The position numbers were made by a program, and so were the translations under genes. From positions 1 through 8,859 of the forward strand of contig CAIVCU010000408.1 of the NCBI GenBank assembly GCA_903904495.1: a stretch of DNA of 8,859 nt. The letters are read 5' to 3'. Shown one piece after another: positions 1 to 6,344 of this stretch (positions are counted from its first letter, which is position 1; every line of letters begins with the position of its first letter). Source of the DNA: an uncultured Chlorobiaceae bacterium. Lineage in GTDB: Bacteria > Bacteroidota > Chlorobiia > Chlorobiales > Chlorobiaceae. The notes beneath the pieces were generated by a model. It ran no database searches, had not been told where the DNA came from, and worked only from the letters and a program-made list of their open reading frames with translations.

Positions 1-152
1 GACACAGCTTGTTCGAATTCATTGAAGTATTTTACAACCGGAAACGGAAGCACTCAACTTTAGGGTATAAATCTCCCGTTGAGTTTTTACGTTATAATCA
101 ACAATCAGTAGCTATGGCTTCTTGATGTGTCCATTTTATTGTTGCAAGTCCA
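1..152 (+). mobile_element. Right end of an IS3-family insertion sequence (truncated by the window)
   Basis: The transposase C-terminus (3-125) is followed two bases after its stop by an AT-rich stretch at 127-152 ending in CAAGTCCA. Its reverse complement would begin TGGACTTG, fitting the TG...CA termini of IS3-family elements, so 152 is my estimate of the outer boundary. The left end lies outside the window, so neither the matching inverted repeat nor the target duplication can be checked. The element is joined directly to the CAP-domain gene downstream. Confidence 0.75.
3..125 (+). CDS. IS3-family transposase (OrfB), C-terminal fragment
   Basis: This is the last 40 codons of a gene that enters from the left of the window. 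The reading frame contains FEFIEVFYNRKRKHSTLGY followed by SPVEFLRYN-like residues, the very characteristic C-terminal end of the DDE integrase core in IS3-family OrfB proteins; the Y-N-x-x-R-x-H-S-x-L-G-Y pattern is the hallmark. The last catalytic Glu of the DDE triad would lie just upstream, outside the window. The frame stops with TGA at 123-125, next to the putative right inverted repeat, as is normal for these elements. In the full element OrfB is usually made by a -1 frameshift from orfA, which cannot be seen here. Identification of the family is firm; the group within IS3 is not assigned. Confidence 0.85.
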   Translation, partial: HSLFEFIEVFYNRKRKHSTLGYKSPVEFLRYNQQSVAMAS

Positions 153-696
153 TGGCTTTAAACCCGGTGGAGGAAGCGTTTTCGGTAAGGGCTTGCAACA
201 GCCCTCCAAACTCACGCTCACAGACGATGAATTACATTTGTACAAATTGATTATGAATCATCGGCTGAAGAACGGTTTGGAATCCATACCCGTATCTTCC
301 AGTTCGTCCTATGTTGCCAAACTTTATGTTCGTGATCTTGAGATGCATCCTCCGTCAGGGGCATCTTCAATTCATAGTTGGTCCGAGTATGGTTCCTGGA
401 CCTCTTTTTGCGATAGCGATAGCGGGAGTGATAAGTACATGTGGAGCAAACCGGCTGAGCTTACGAATTATAAAGGCAAGGGATATGAAATAGCGGCCTG
501 GACAAGTGGCAGGATGAACCCTGATACTGCGTTATCCCTATGGGCCGACTCACCAGAGCATAATGCCATTATTACCAATGACGGTAATTGGAAAAACCGT
601 CAATGGAACGCTGTCGGGGTAGCTATTTCGGGCCACTACGCTGTTGTATGGTTTGGAAAAGAGCTAGAAAACGAAAGGACGGCTGCTCGTAATTGA
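127..696 (+). CDS. CAP/SCP-domain (PR-1-like) protein, 5' end replaced by an IS
   Basis: The 189-codon frame carries a CAP-superfamily domain from about residue 30 to the end. Visible hallmarks are an early helix with LTDDELHLYKLIMNHR, a first His region (H83 in IHSWS), a Glu in KGYEIAAW (E121) standing for the usual GENI-type motif, the WADSPEHNAII helix (H145) and a closing GVAI...YAVVWFG strand. These residues match the His/Glu cavity of CAP proteins. Bacterial members are usually secreted; their activity is often unknown. The GTG at 127 lies inside the IS right end, so about nine N-terminal residues are IS-derived. There is no signal peptide and no ribosome binding site. The native start has most likely been removed, leaving a pseudogene or a mislocalised product. 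It ends 16 bases from the convergent GNAT gene. Confidence 0.7.
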   Translation: MSILLLQVHGFKPGGGSVFGKGLQQPSKLTLTDDELHLYKLIMNHRLKNGLESIPVSSSSSYVAKLYVRDLEMHPPSGASSIHSWSEYGSWTSFCDSDSGSDKYMWSKPAELTNYKGKGYEIAAWTSGRMNPDTALSLWADSPEHNAIITNDGNWKNRQWNAVGVAISGHYAVVWFGKELENERTAARN

Positions 697-712
697 GCTT
701 GGCCATATCGGA

Positions 713-1579
713 TCAGCCCAGTTCGAAAGTTGTAACTCCAAATATTTTCTGAACCGGCAGATCAGGAATTATCCCGGTGTACATTCGAGCAGTTTCAAAA
801 ACAACACTCATGTTGTGCCGTTTAACCAGTTCAACTGCTGCAGGATTGACTTCGGGAATGTCGAGAAACACAGGTTCTTCCTCTGGAACCGTTGCCTTTA
901 AGGCTGAAAAAAGCTTATCTGCATAGAGTGGTGTATCGGCAAACAAAGGGCCTATTTTATATCCAGTTCGACATCTGCGAATAACCCCGTAGCCTGCAAG
1001 CTTCCGGTTATCCATAACCCCAAGAGCACTCCCCTCTTTCTGCTGTATCCAGCATTTGAGAAAAGCATGCCGGTCATCAGGAAAAAATGGCTGGTCATAA
1101 GCAGTAAGTTCGTTGAAGGGAATTGTTTTCAGCTCTACAATATCGCCATCAGGCATAAGTTTATTGCCGCCAAAACCCTGATAACGGACATTGCGATACG
1201 CAAGGGCAAAGCCCGACTTTCTGTAGTTCTCCTGCTGCGCAACAACCCCATCCAGCCCGACTGTACGTCCCTGAAGACGCTTCATACCGGCATTCCATAA
1301 AGAGAGTCCGTACCCTTTGCCACGAAACTCCGGCTTCACAATGTAAAAACCAAGAAATCCAAAACCGGTCCCGTATGTAACCACCGAAATACAAACAACA
1401 GACTCACAGCCGACCTTGCCCACAAGAAACCCTTCTGGATCAGCAGCATAAAAACACTCTGCATCATGAAGTCCGGGGTTCCAGCCTTCAGCAGCTGCCC
1501 ACTCAACTGCCAGATCAATCTCCTGGCGCATCATAGTTTGAATGGAAAAGTGACTATGTTTACTTTCGCACATCATCAT
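713..1579 (-). CDS. GNAT-family N-acetyltransferase with C-terminal second GNAT-like domain
   Basis: The protein has 288 residues from the ATG chosen here. The N-terminal half is a GNAT acetyltransferase: TMMRQEIDLAVEWAAAEGWN near the start, then GLHDAECFYAADPEGFLVG, the strand FLGFYIVKPEF and the acetyl-CoA loop RGKGYG at about residues 86-91. The C-terminal half (from about residue 145) resembles the degenerate second domain found in YitH-like acetyltransferases (Acetyltransf_18). The substrate is unknown; the family transfers acetyl groups from acetyl-CoA to amines in the cytoplasm. The frame opens further to a TTG at 1606, but no ribosome binding site marks either start. The first ATG of an ATG triplet at 1579 is preferred because homology appears to begin about ten residues after it. 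It lies 140 bases downstream of the barrel-protein gene on the same strand. Confidence 0.8.
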   Translation of the reverse strand: MMMCESKHSHFSIQTMMRQEIDLAVEWAAAEGWNPGLHDAECFYAADPEGFLVGKVGCESVVCISVVTYGTGFGFLGFYIVKPEFRGKGYGLSLWNAGMKRLQGRTVGLDGVVAQQENYRKSGFALAYRNVRYQGFGGNKLMPDGDIVELKTIPFNELTAYDQPFFPDDRHAFLKCWIQQKEGSALGVMDNRKLAGYGVIRRCRTGYKIGPLFADTPLYADKLFSALKATVPEEEPVFLDIPEVNPAAVELVKRHNMSVVFETARMYTGIIPDLPVQKIFGVTTFELG

Positions 1580-1719
1580 GACTGATTGTTTCAATATCTG
1601 TCCCAAAAGTTTTTTTTAGGATAGCGCCAGAACAGAATCTACTGATTGGGATATTTTGAATTCAGTCTCCGCTTCGATAACAGATAGCCCAAATCAAGAT
1701 ATCTTATTGCTTGAAAGGT

Positions 1720-2403
1720 TTAGAGTCCAACTCTCAATCCGAGAAGGATGCTGTGGCTGTTAATCCTGGTGTTATTACTGTAATCCGTACCCTTGTAGTC
1801 CCAATTGACGGTAAAGTCAGGAGTGGCAAAGTAGCGATATCGCAGATCAAGCGTAACATCGTTTGCGACAGGTTTCGTAAACCCTGCACCAATCTGACAT
1901 GCTAACGTGGATACCTTAACGCTATAGTTGTAATTCTGCGTGGTTTGTGCAACGTTTTCATAGGAAACCTGTGCGCCTCCAACACCGGCCGTTCCATAAA
2001 GCTTGATATTGTTTCCGAGTGGAATATCATAGTATCCGTTGGCCATAAGCGAAACAACAGAGAGATGGCCTTTCATCGGATAAGAAGTATTAGAATAGGG
2101 GGCGCCAAATTCATCAATACCGCTATAGACGAGGGATTTAAAATTGTTGCGATGGCAGCCGATTTCACCTTCCAGACGGTAACGGCCATAGTTCCAGCCG
2201 TAGGCACCAAGAAGAGCGATATCTGGATCCATTCGATAGGTGTCTGTGTAATTCTCAGATGAATAGGTGCTTTTTATCCTGATATCCTCCATCCACGATA
2301 CTCCTCCCATACCACTGGCATAGTAATGACTGGCAGCCTGAACCGGAGTGCCTGCAAAGCCTGCGACAGCTAAAACAGCCAATAGTGAAAGCGTTCTTTT
2401 CAT
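1720..2403 (-). CDS. Outer-membrane beta-barrel protein
   Basis: The product is 227 residues with a clear signal peptide: MKR, a hydrophobic core LSLLAVLAVAGFAG, and a probable cleavage after VQA (residue 23). The mature part, about 204 residues, alternates polar and aromatic residues in beta-strand fashion (YRLEGEIGCHR, LSVVSLMANGYYDIPLG, IKLYGTAGVGGAQVSYE, VTLDLRYRYFA) and ends in SILLGLRVGL, like the last strand of small OmpA- or Opa-type barrels. The length suits an eight-stranded barrel in the outer membrane; the specific role is unknown. The ATG at 2403 is chosen over an in-frame TTG at 2415 because a GGAG site sits six bases upstream of it, inside the extension. It follows the transporter gene by 74 bases on the same strand, so shared transcription is possible. 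Confidence 0.85.
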   Translation of the reverse strand: MKRTLSLLAVLAVAGFAGTPVQAASHYYASGMGGVSWMEDIRIKSTYSSENYTDTYRMDPDIALLGAYGWNYGRYRLEGEIGCHRNNFKSLVYSGIDEFGAPYSNTSYPMKGHLSVVSLMANGYYDIPLGNNIKLYGTAGVGGAQVSYENVAQTTQNYNYSVKVSTLACQIGAGFTKPVANDVTLDLRYRYFATPDFTVNWDYKGTDYSNNTRINSHSILLGLRVGL

Positions 2404-2409
2404 GGTGGT

Positions 2410-2413
2410 CTCC
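2410..2413 (-). promoter_or_regulatory. Ribosome binding site deciding the barrel-protein start
   Basis: GGAG on the minus strand lies six bases before the ATG at 2403. Because it overlaps codons that a TTG start at 2415 would use, it argues for the ATG. It is one of only two clear Shine-Dalgarno sites in the window. Confidence 0.7.
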
Positions 2414-2477
2414 AAAATTTTTTTTTCAAATCAATCAACGACGTCAACTTAGGCGGGCGTTTTATACAACACCTTTG

Positions 2478-3116
2478 TTACCGCGGTTTGTGGAGAAAGA
2501 TGTAGCCTGTCAGGGAAACAATCGCTGCGGCAATTGCCCAGATGAAGAGGGCAAATTTGGAGCCTCCTTCGTACATGCTGAAGATGCCGAAAACAAAAAA
2601 GATGGCTGATGCCCCTATTTTTATTGCTTTTTCGGGCAGTTTTGCTCCGAGCATTTTTCCTGCTATGATAGCCAGACCATCCGAAATGACCATGCCGATA
2701 GTTGAACCGATCCATACCGGCAAAAACGGATGCGTTGATGCAAGAGTGATGGTGGAAAGCATGGTCTTGTCGCCAAGTTCGGCCATGAAAAAGGTTGAGA
2801 AGACTAGCCAGAAAGGATGGATGCCGGTTTTACAGTTCTGTTCATCTTCATCAAGATGATCGCCTCGGAGTGTCCAGAAACCGAATGCTATAAAGGCAAT
2901 ACCGGCAACAAACTTGATCCATTCGACAGGCAGCTTGTCGCCAATAAACCAGCCTATGCCGGCTGAAAAAACATGAATGGCAAGGGTGGCCCAGAAAATC
3001 CCCCAGAGAACAACCCAGGAGTTGTAACAAGTTGCAAGAGTCAGGGCGACAAGCTGGGTTTTGTCGCCAAGTTCAGCAATAAAAATAATAACAAGGGAAA
3101 GCCAGAATGCATCCAT
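2478..3116 (-). CDS. TMEM165/GDT1 (UPF0016) family transporter, probable Mn/Ca exporter
   Basis: This 212-residue integral inner-membrane protein has the two inverted halves of the UPF0016/GDT1 family, each with the signature E-x-G-D-K-T: ELGDKT at residues 15-20 and again at 113-118, each at the start of a hydrophobic repeat (about six or seven membrane segments). The acidic motifs form the cation site. Characterised family members export Mn2+ (cyanobacterial Mnx, Vibrio MneA) or exchange Ca2+/Mn2+ for H+ (GDT1, TMEM165), so export of Mn2+ or a related divalent cation is inferred. A polar acidic loop (GDHLDEDEQN, about residues 85-94) joins the halves. The length is close to that of other two-repeat members. 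No Shine-Dalgarno site and no yybP-ykoY-like manganese riboswitch is seen in the 203-base leader. It is divergent from the small GNAT gene. Confidence 0.9.
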   Translation of the reverse strand: MDAFWLSLVIIFIAELGDKTQLVALTLATCYNSWVVLWGIFWATLAIHVFSAGIGWFIGDKLPVEWIKFVAGIAFIAFGFWTLRGDHLDEDEQNCKTGIHPFWLVFSTFFMAELGDKTMLSTITLASTHPFLPVWIGSTIGMVISDGLAIIAGKMLGAKLPEKAIKIGASAIFFVFGIFSMYEGGSKFALFIWAIAAAIVSLTGYIFLHKPR

Positions 3117-3252
3117 GAAGAGAGATATTTTCAGTTTTCAGTTAACATTGACACTACAGACATTATGAGACTCTATCACGTCAATCCCCGAACTCAAGAG
3201 TTTGAAAGAAAAGTAAAGACATCAGGTTAATTTATGCTGAAAAGTTTTGAAA

Positions 3253-3271
3253 TCAGGAGAGATTATCCTGA
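3253..3271. promoter_or_regulatory. Short inverted repeat in the divergent intergenic region
   Basis: TCAGGA and TCCTGA flank a seven-base spacer in the 203-base region between the transporter and the small GNAT gene. It could be an operator for either promoter or a minor hairpin. Nothing else in this intergenic region stands out. It is short enough to arise by chance. Confidence 0.2.
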
Positions 3272-3319
3272 AATTGGCGTTTAGTATACCAATATCCAAA
3301 ACTACTTGAACACAGAACA

Positions 3320-3769
3320 ATGCCTGATGTAAGAACCGCACTCATGAGTGATGTACCGAGATGTGCCGAGCTTCTGGAAATCCTGTTCAGCCAGGAACAT
3401 GAATTTACCGCTGATCCGGAAACTCAGTCGAGAGCACTTTCCTTGATTATCGACAATCCTGAGTTTGGCCGGATATTTGTCTGTGACGTTGACGGGGTTG
3501 TTGAGGGAATGGTTATGCTGCTCTTTACGGTAAGCACCTTTCTCGGCAAAAAAGTCGCTCTGCTTGAGGATATGGTTGTGGCTCCCCAGTGGCGTCATAA
3601 AGGTATTGGATCACTCTTGATCAATCATGCCATGGAATTTGCCTGCAGGGAAGGATTAGGACGTATAACGCTTCTGACCGACAGGGATAATAATGCGGCT
3701 CAGCAGTTCTATAAGTCGAAAGGATTTGCTCAATCAGAGATGGTGGTTTTCAGAAAACTGCTTGATTGA
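3320..3769 (+). CDS. GNAT-family N-acetyltransferase
   Basis: This 149-residue single-domain GNAT protein has the usual family length. It starts PDVRTALMSDVPRCAELLE (first strand and helix) and has the central strand ALLEDMVVAPQWR leading into the acetyl-CoA pyrophosphate loop R92-H-K-G-I-G97. It then has a helix INHAMEFACREG, the strand RITLLTD and the closing motif NNAAQQFYKSKGF with a Tyr (131) at the usual general-acid position. It transfers an acetyl group from acetyl-CoA to an unidentified amine in the cytoplasm. The ATG at 3320 places the fold at residue 3, and no better start exists; it lacks a Shine-Dalgarno site. A rubredoxin gene begins 23 bases after its stop on the same strand, so the two are probably co-transcribed. 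Confidence 0.88.
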   Translation: MPDVRTALMSDVPRCAELLEILFSQEHEFTADPETQSRALSLIIDNPEFGRIFVCDVDGVVEGMVMLLFTVSTFLGKKVALLEDMVVAPQWRHKGIGSLLINHAMEFACREGLGRITLLTDRDNNAAQQFYKSKGFAQSEMVVFRKLLD

Positions 3770-3792
3770 TATAACCAATAAATGAAATGATC

Positions 3793-3954
3793 ATGGGTGC
3801 ATGGATGTGCAAAGAGTGCGGTTATGTCTATGATCCTGCAGAAGGTGATCTTGACAACAATATCAAGGCCGGAACTCAATTTGAATACGTGTCAGAAGAG
3901 TGGGCCTGTCCGGTCTGTTATGCTGAGAAGGCAACGTTTCAGAGACTGTTGTAG
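3793..3954 (+). CDS. Rubredoxin
   Basis: A small 53-residue gene. The protein has the rubredoxin pattern W-M-C6-K-E-C9-G-Y-V-Y-D-P, then a GDLDNNIKAGTQFEYVSEEW middle and C39-P-V-C42 near the end. The four cysteines bind one iron, making a small cytoplasmic one-electron carrier; in anaerobes rubredoxins serve oxygen and peroxide reductases and some metabolic enzymes. Length and Cys spacing are typical. Two deviations are visible: the residue after the last Cys is Tyr instead of the usual Gly, and the common PGT turn reads AGT. An in-frame ATG at 3787 would add two residues; neither start has a ribosome binding site. It probably shares a transcript with the upstream GNAT gene and converges on the DUF4239 gene, 107 bases away. 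Confidence 0.92.
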   Translation: MGAWMCKECGYVYDPAEGDLDNNIKAGTQFEYVSEEWACPVCYAEKATFQRLL

Positions 3955-3970
3955 GCTTGCGAAAAAAAGG

Positions 3971-3996
3971 GATTTCTCGCCGATGGCTCGAAATGA
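3971..3996 (+). repeat. Dispersed intergenic repeat, copy 1
   Basis: A 26-base stretch beginning GATTTCTCG and ending CTCGAAATGA, 16 bases after the rubredoxin stop. It matches 7434-7459 at 20 of 26 positions by eye, with the outer eight bases at each end identical. Such GATTTCTC...TCGAAATGA strings recur between genes in several bacterial genomes (from memory). It sits between convergent genes, where it could also affect transcript ends. Confidence 0.6.
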
Positions 3997-4061
3997 TACG
4001 GGAAGAATGGGTTGAAGCTGGATATTGAGATCAGGTGGAGCCTGCCTGAAAATCCGCTGCA

Positions 4062-4856
4062 TTACTGCCTGTTTTTCATCATGCTTTCATGGAGCTGAAT
4101 CATGCTTTTCTGGCTGACCTGAATAAGACCACTCCTCGGCCTGTCAAGGTCCATGATAAGGTAAATTACCGCAGCAATCAGAAGAGCCATCATTGTCGTC
4201 AACATAAAATGCCTCCATCCTGCAAGGCCGCAAGTGTAGCCAGTCAGTCCAAGGGATAGAAAAGATACAAACCATAACAGGAGAATTATGGGTTCCGGAA
4301 CATGATTGTCAAGCGCGATAAGACGCTTTGCATGCAGATCAATCACGTCGTTCAGAGACTGGATAAACAACCCCGTTGCGACAGATCTGGTATCTGCTGA
4401 TGCTGCTGTCCGGGCTACAGACCAAAGCTGACTGTGAAGTTTTTCAGACTTTTCGTTCACTTCCCGCAGCTTCGAATCGTCGTTCCCGGCTTTATAAAAC
4501 TCAATTCTTATCGTTACATATTCAGTGAGCAGTGAGAGGGCCTGCGATGCATAGGGTTCGGAGAGAAGCTTTGCCCGTAAATAGGTTGTACCGACAGCAT
4601 TTGCTTCATCCAGCACCAGTTGTTTGCGTGTGTCGTACCGGGAGACAGTCATTGCAAAGGTAAACCCGAGCAAAAGGGCCAGAAGACCGAGAAGAGAGCT
4701 TTGAAGAGTTGTAATCTGAGCCCTGACGGCATCGTTTATGAGGGAATGCCTACGCTTTCCGTAAAGATATCCTGCAGTTGTAACTCCAATCAGAAGAACA
4801 AAAAGTATAACAAAAAGGATGGAACCGGGTATCCTGTAGAGAATTTCTTCGTTCAT
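4062..4856 (-). CDS. DUF4239 (bestrophin-like) membrane protein
   Basis: This 264-residue protein has two N-terminal membrane segments (about residues 10-30 and 52-70), a soluble helical middle and two C-terminal segments (about 187-209 and 215-235). The conserved core LLGFTFAMTVSRYDTRKQL followed by DEANAVGTTYLRA is the signature of the DUF4239 family, whose fold is described as bestrophin-like. No transport function is proven for bacterial members, so channel activity is only a suggestion. The ATG is supported by GGGAG six bases upstream. It is the last of three minus-strand genes and starts 111 bases after the DUF4405 stop, far enough for its own promoter. Confidence 0.82.
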   Translation of the reverse strand: MNEEILYRIPGSILFVILFVLLIGVTTAGYLYGKRRHSLINDAVRAQITTLQSSLLGLLALLLGFTFAMTVSRYDTRKQLVLDEANAVGTTYLRAKLLSEPYASQALSLLTEYVTIRIEFYKAGNDDSKLREVNEKSEKLHSQLWSVARTAASADTRSVATGLFIQSLNDVIDLHAKRLIALDNHVPEPIILLLWFVSFLSLGLTGYTCGLAGWRHFMLTTMMALLIAAVIYLIMDLDRPRSGLIQVSQKSMIQLHESMMKNRQ

Positions 4857-4862
4857 GGTAAT

Positions 4863-4867
4863 CTCCC
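4863..4867 (-). promoter_or_regulatory. Ribosome binding site of the DUF4239 gene
   Basis: GGGAG on the minus strand, six bases before the ATG at 4856. It fixes the start of this gene and is the strongest Shine-Dalgarno site in the window. Confidence 0.7.
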
Positions 4868-4967
4868 GGATACAAAAACCTGTTGAACGGCATATTTTAT
4901 AACTCGTGAAAAATACTACAAAAAATTGATTCCATCCAACAACTTGAAGCAGACCCTCTTACTTTTG

Positions 4968-5471
4968 TCACTGACCTTTCGAGGGCTGATCGAAAATCAG
5001 TGCGAGCACTTCCATATCTTTTATGTTGTTTTGCTTTGCTATTTCTCGAACGCTCATTGATGCCTGGCCAACCTTCATCCCTTTGCTGCCGAGTTTCTCA
5101 ATCAGGGTTGCGCTGTTTTGGCCTGCGACTTCAGCAACTGTTTCAAGTTTTGCCGATGCCAGCGCTTTAGTCATGTTCATTCTGGGATTCTGATGATCAC
5201 CAGCAGGTGCGAAAACGGTGATCAGGGTGACAACAATACCTGTACCGATAATGGAAAGTGCGGGCTTTCGTGAGAAGTAGCCGGTAAAGGATTTCCAGTT
5301 GGCGATGATATGGAGGACAACCCCGGCGGTCATTGCCCAGCTCAGCCATTCATGAACCGGTTTGATGATTCCTGCTTCAACCTTAAAGAACATCAGCGAA
5401 CCGGTGACGGCAAGAATGACGAAGGTTGCTGTGGCAAGCGGAGTGGCCCATGCTTTCATTGAGGTGCTCAT
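4968..5471 (-). CDS. DUF4405 membrane protein (cytochrome b-like N-terminal domain)
   Basis: The 167-residue protein has three membrane segments: about residues 10-29, 38-58 and 71-90. The second carries two histidines 14 apart, H40 and H54, in the context PVHEWLSWAMTAGVVLHIIANW. This H-x13-H helix ending in NW is typical of the DUF4405 family, which resembles di-haem cytochrome b561-type four-helix proteins. Haem binding is inferred, and with only three helices partners or dimerisation may be needed. The last 65 or so residues are soluble: a VAGQNSATLIEKLGSKGM helix pair and MSVREIAKQNN, resembling small repeats that follow DUF4405 in other proteins. No ribosome binding site is seen at ATG 5471; an in-frame ATG at 5459 would remove four residues. 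It sits between the quinone-reductase-like gene and the DUF4239 gene on the same strand. Confidence 0.75.
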   Translation of the reverse strand: MSTSMKAWATPLATATFVILAVTGSLMFFKVEAGIIKPVHEWLSWAMTAGVVLHIIANWKSFTGYFSRKPALSIIGTGIVVTLITVFAPAGDHQNPRMNMTKALASAKLETVAEVAGQNSATLIEKLGSKGMKVGQASMSVREIAKQNNIKDMEVLALIFDQPSKGQ

Positions 5472-5499
5472 TATGTGTCGACTGTTTGGTGTTAACTTG

Positions 5500-5528
5500 A
5501 TTTATCCTTTGCATCTATAAGACGTCAA
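5500..5528 (-). promoter_or_regulatory. Candidate sigma-70-like promoter of the DUF4405 gene
   Basis: On the minus strand TTGACG (5523-5528) is followed after 17 bases by ATAAAT (5500-5505). The -35 matches consensus at five of six positions; the -10 is poor. It lies about 30 bases before the DUF4405 start. This is a by-eye candidate only. Confidence 0.3.
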
Positions 5529-5560
5529 AACATCAGGAAACCAGCGGTGAACAGTTATTA

Positions 5561-5574
5561 AAACAAGCTTGTTT
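5561..5574. promoter_or_regulatory. Perfect 14-base palindrome upstream of the DUF4405 gene
   Basis: AAACAAGCTTGTTT is a perfect inverted repeat. It lies 33 bases upstream of the candidate DUF4405 promoter and 58 bases after the stop of the reductase-like gene (5633). It could be an operator, or on the minus strand a weak stem followed by TTAATAA acting as a terminator. About one such palindrome every 16 kb is expected by chance. Confidence 0.3.
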
Positions 5575-5632
5575 GAGGTGTTTCTCAATGAGAGTTAAGA
5601 TCTCGCAGGATTATAAAATAATGGGCGCATTT

Positions 5633-6211
5633 TCAGGCATAGCGTCCGAAATTATTTGCTTTCAGTAGAAATTTTTCAAGCGTTTGCCTTTTTGCGTTTT
5701 TGATAGGGCCAAAGCTTGAGATGGTCACCGGTTTGATACCGCTGAATTCGAGAATTGTGCGTTTCATTTGATTGTGATCCGGCACGCGATATACCAGACG
5801 GAAATGCCATGGAGGGGTGTCCATGGAAACGATGAGATGTGCTGACCTTCCGGAAAGCAGTCGATCCAAAAACGATGAGTTCTCCCGGAATTTGAAGGTA
5901 AAACCAGGAAGAAAAACACGATCGATGAAGCCTTTCTGTAAAGCAGGCATTGCTCCCCAGCAGGTTGGGTAGACAAACACAATATGCTCGGTCCATGTGA
6001 TTGCCGTCTGGGCATTAACCAGGTCGGGCTCAAGTTGTTGCATCGTGTTATATCCGTTGTGGAGTACCGGGTCAAAGGAAAGATGACCAAGAGATATCAG
6101 TTGAACATCACTCCCGGATGATTTTGCTCCTTTTATGTAGGAATCCGCAAGTGCATTACAGAAACTTTTGTCGGAGGGATGACCAAGGATTCCAAGAATA
6201 CGTTTGCTCAT
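5633..6211 (-). CDS. Flavodoxin-fold NAD(P)H:quinone oxidoreductase-like protein
   Basis: A 192-residue protein of the Flavodoxin_2 (NQO1/KefF/MdaB-like) family. The first strand and FMN/FAD phosphate loop are seen in KRILGILGHPSDKSFCNALADSY. The second flavin loop is VFVYPTCWGAMPALQKGFIDRVF, the classical family motif (usually YPxWWxxxPAxLKGxxDRV), here with Cys in place of the first conserved Trp. The motif continues with PGFTFKF, and a later segment is MDTPPWHFR. Members reduce quinones or other electrophiles with NAD(P)H in the cytoplasm; the precise substrate is not inferable. The length is normal for the family. The start at 6211 has an A-rich leader and no ribosome binding site. It is divergent from the CobW-type gene and 161 bases upstream of the DUF4405 gene. 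Confidence 0.88.
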   Translation of the reverse strand: MSKRILGILGHPSDKSFCNALADSYIKGAKSSGSDVQLISLGHLSFDPVLHNGYNTMQQLEPDLVNAQTAITWTEHIVFVYPTCWGAMPALQKGFIDRVFLPGFTFKFRENSSFLDRLLSGRSAHLIVSMDTPPWHFRLVYRVPDHNQMKRTILEFSGIKPVTISSFGPIKNAKRQTLEKFLLKANNFGRYA

Positions 6212-6333
6212 GGTTTTTATATATTTGCATTCGGCAATCCAACTATTTGAACTATGAAAAGTTGAGATAGTACATGGAGATGGGAATTATCCACGCACAG
6301 GAAATATTACTCTTTATTCAGCATATGGCAATC

Positions 6334-6344
6334 ATGTTAAACAT
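6334..6344. promoter_or_regulatory. 11-base palindrome overlapping the CobW start codon
   Basis: ATGTTAAACAT is a perfect five-plus-five inverted repeat around one base, and its last base is the first of the TTG start. It could be an operator or a small hairpin over the start. About one such site per kilobase is expected by chance, so this is weak. Confidence 0.15.

Noticed and set aside
1067..1300. Plus-strand open frame of 77 codons
   Set aside because: It lies wholly inside the minus-strand GNAT gene, which has clear family motifs; it has no start context or recognisable protein.
3117..3319. Possible yybP-ykoY manganese riboswitch upstream of the GDT1-type transporter
   Set aside because: I looked for its conserved paired GGGGAGUA- and CCG-type elements on the minus strand and found none; the leader is AT-rich and unstructured.
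3797..4015. Plus-strand open frame of 72 codons starting ATGCAC...-like
   Set aside because: It overlaps the rubredoxin gene in another frame and has no recognisable features, while the rubredoxin frame has all four cysteines.
4021..4061. Intrinsic terminator between the rubredoxin and DUF4239 genes
   Set aside because: TCAGG and CCTGA can pair over a few bases but the stem is short and not followed by a T-run.
5676..6090. Two further minus-strand open frames of about 106-108 codons
   Set aside because: They are out-of-frame readings of the quinone-reductase-like gene with no domain signature.
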